The position numbers were made by a program, and so were the translations under genes. A model generated the notes under the pieces. The model had not been told where the DNA came from. It searched no databases and worked only from the letters and a program-made list of their open reading frames with translations. 64,000 bases of DNA, from positions 3,441,501-3,505,500 of the forward strand of contig NZ_CP107968.1 in the NCBI RefSeq assembly GCF_036084755.1, written 5' to 3'. This stretch comes from Streptomyces sp. NBC_00370 (GTDB lineage Bacteria; Actinomycetota; Actinomycetes; Streptomycetales; Streptomycetaceae). Shown here piece by piece: positions 63,637-64,000 of the stretch (position 1 is its first letter; the number at the start of each line of letters is the position of its first letter).

Positions 63637-63728
63637 GCCCGAAGGGCCAGCAGGTCGCCTGCGTACTCTCCGTCCTGACGCTGTGCGGCGCGCTCCTGTG
63701 GGCGCTCTTCGCTACCGGTGCTCGTTGA
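63633..63728 (+). CDS. 31-residue single-pass membrane peptide
   Basis: A GTG at 63633 overlaps the HATPase stop in GTGA and opens a 31-codon frame: a short basic start (MSPKGQQ), then one hydrophobic helix (VACVLSVLTLCGALLWALFA) and TGAR. Coupling and the clean helix suggest a real small protein, perhaps anchoring the ATPase. Conservation is unknown. Confidence 0.5.
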   Translation: MSPKGQQVACVLSVLTLCGALLWALFATGAR

Positions 63729-63941
63729 CAGTGATCCGCCGCGGCGCATGTAATAGGCCCCGGTGCCGCGTGGTGCCGGCCAAAGAGCAGTGGGCAGGCC
63801 GGTGACTGGGCGGAGCACCCTTCACATCAGGGATCCGGCATGAGTTCTCACCCTTGCCCCCATCGCTGACGTAGCGCTTTCACGCTCGTCGCCCCCGGCC
63901 GCCGCGCGGCCCCACACCCTCCCCCGGAGAAGCGAAACCGC
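63729..63941 (+). other. Intergenic region before the last gene
   Basis: A 213-nt gap. TTGACAGTGATC at ~63725 contains a perfect -35 hexamer (TTGACA) overlapping the end of the small gene; a matching -10 is TAATAG or TGTAAT around 63750. It likely holds the promoter for the next gene. Confidence 0.4.
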
Positions 63942-64000
63942 ATGCCCACATCGTTCAACCAATCCGTCATCGCCGAGTTCCGAGCCAACGTGGGCAAGGT
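63942..64000 (+). CDS. DDN/nitroreductase-family (F420-type) protein, 5' end only
   Basis: Starts at ATG 63942 after a GGAGAAG site and runs off the window. The visible N-terminus (PTSFNQSVIAEFRANVGK) is typical of deazaflavin (F420)-dependent nitroreductase-family proteins, which open with FNxxVIxEFRANxGKVGG. The rest is not seen. Confidence 0.6.
   Translation, partial: MPTSFNQSVIAEFRANVGK

Overview
The window is high-GC actinobacterial chromosome, almost certainly from a Streptomyces. The evidence is very high GC with strong third-position bias, many GTG starts, 4-nt ATGA/GTGA overlaps, an ssgE-type sporulation gene, a tam/tamR pair, an rpfB-type resuscitation factor, XRE/DUF397 modules, and a gene order (glmU-prs-rplY-pth-ppc, galT-galE-galK, rpfB-rsmA-ispE, pmt, ssgE) that matches the core of Streptomyces chromosomes as I remember it. 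All calls come from reading the sequence; no database search was run.

Layout. 1-2.9 kb: SUKH/Imm-type immunity-like proteins divergent from a stand-alone YwqJ-type deaminase followed by a SUKH-3 protein. 3.1-4.4 kb: orphan sensor kinase. 4.6-5.5 kb: a protein with two helix-turn-helix segments joined to a LAGLIDADG-like domain, next to tRNA-Gln(UUG). 5.6-13.1 kb: housekeeping genes glmU, prs, rplY (with a structured leader), pth, a membrane protein and ppc. 13.3-18.4 kb: acyl desaturase with a TetR regulator, VOC protein, trans-aconitate methyltransferase with TamR and a perfect palindromic operator, a LuxR-type regulator and a GNAT acetyltransferase. 18.4-28.4 kb: a long minus-strand block with galK/galE/galT, a degenerate response regulator, two tandem Pro/Gln-rich membrane beta-propeller proteins and an ABC-F ATPase.

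28.4-30.6 kb carries no convincing gene. It is a repeat region: three imperfect direct copies of a ~350-430 nt unit, a tandem array of ~100-nt units, and an inverted copy of the long unit, together forming a very long inverted repeat. 30.6-41.2 kb: a gene remnant, the translationally coupled rpfB-rsmA-ispE operon, TatD nuclease, a His-rich zinc-ribbon protein, rsmI, protein O-mannosyltransferase, an AadA-like nucleotidyltransferase and a class-B-like penicillin-binding protein behind a 20-bp perfect palindrome. 41.3-49.5 kb: YbaK/EamA pair, GH13 glycosidase, SDR, serine beta-lactamase-like protein, a cbiM-cbiQ-cbiO metal importer with a Nur-like box, and ssgE.

49.5-64 kb: MMPL exporter with TetR regulator and operators, tricorn protease with a full S/H/S/E active site, a repeat/hairpin spacer, a Baeyer-Villiger-type monooxygenase / hydrolase / SDR operon divergent from a MerR gene over a palindrome, a histidine phosphatase, an XRE-DUF397-DUF397x2 module divergent from a HATPase (anti-sigma-like) gene coupled to a 31-aa membrane peptide, and the start of a DDN-family F420-type gene.

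The least explained items are the 28.4-30.6 kb repeat structure, the structured rplY leader, the HTH-LAGLIDADG protein beside tRNA-Gln, and the solo deaminase among immunity-like genes.
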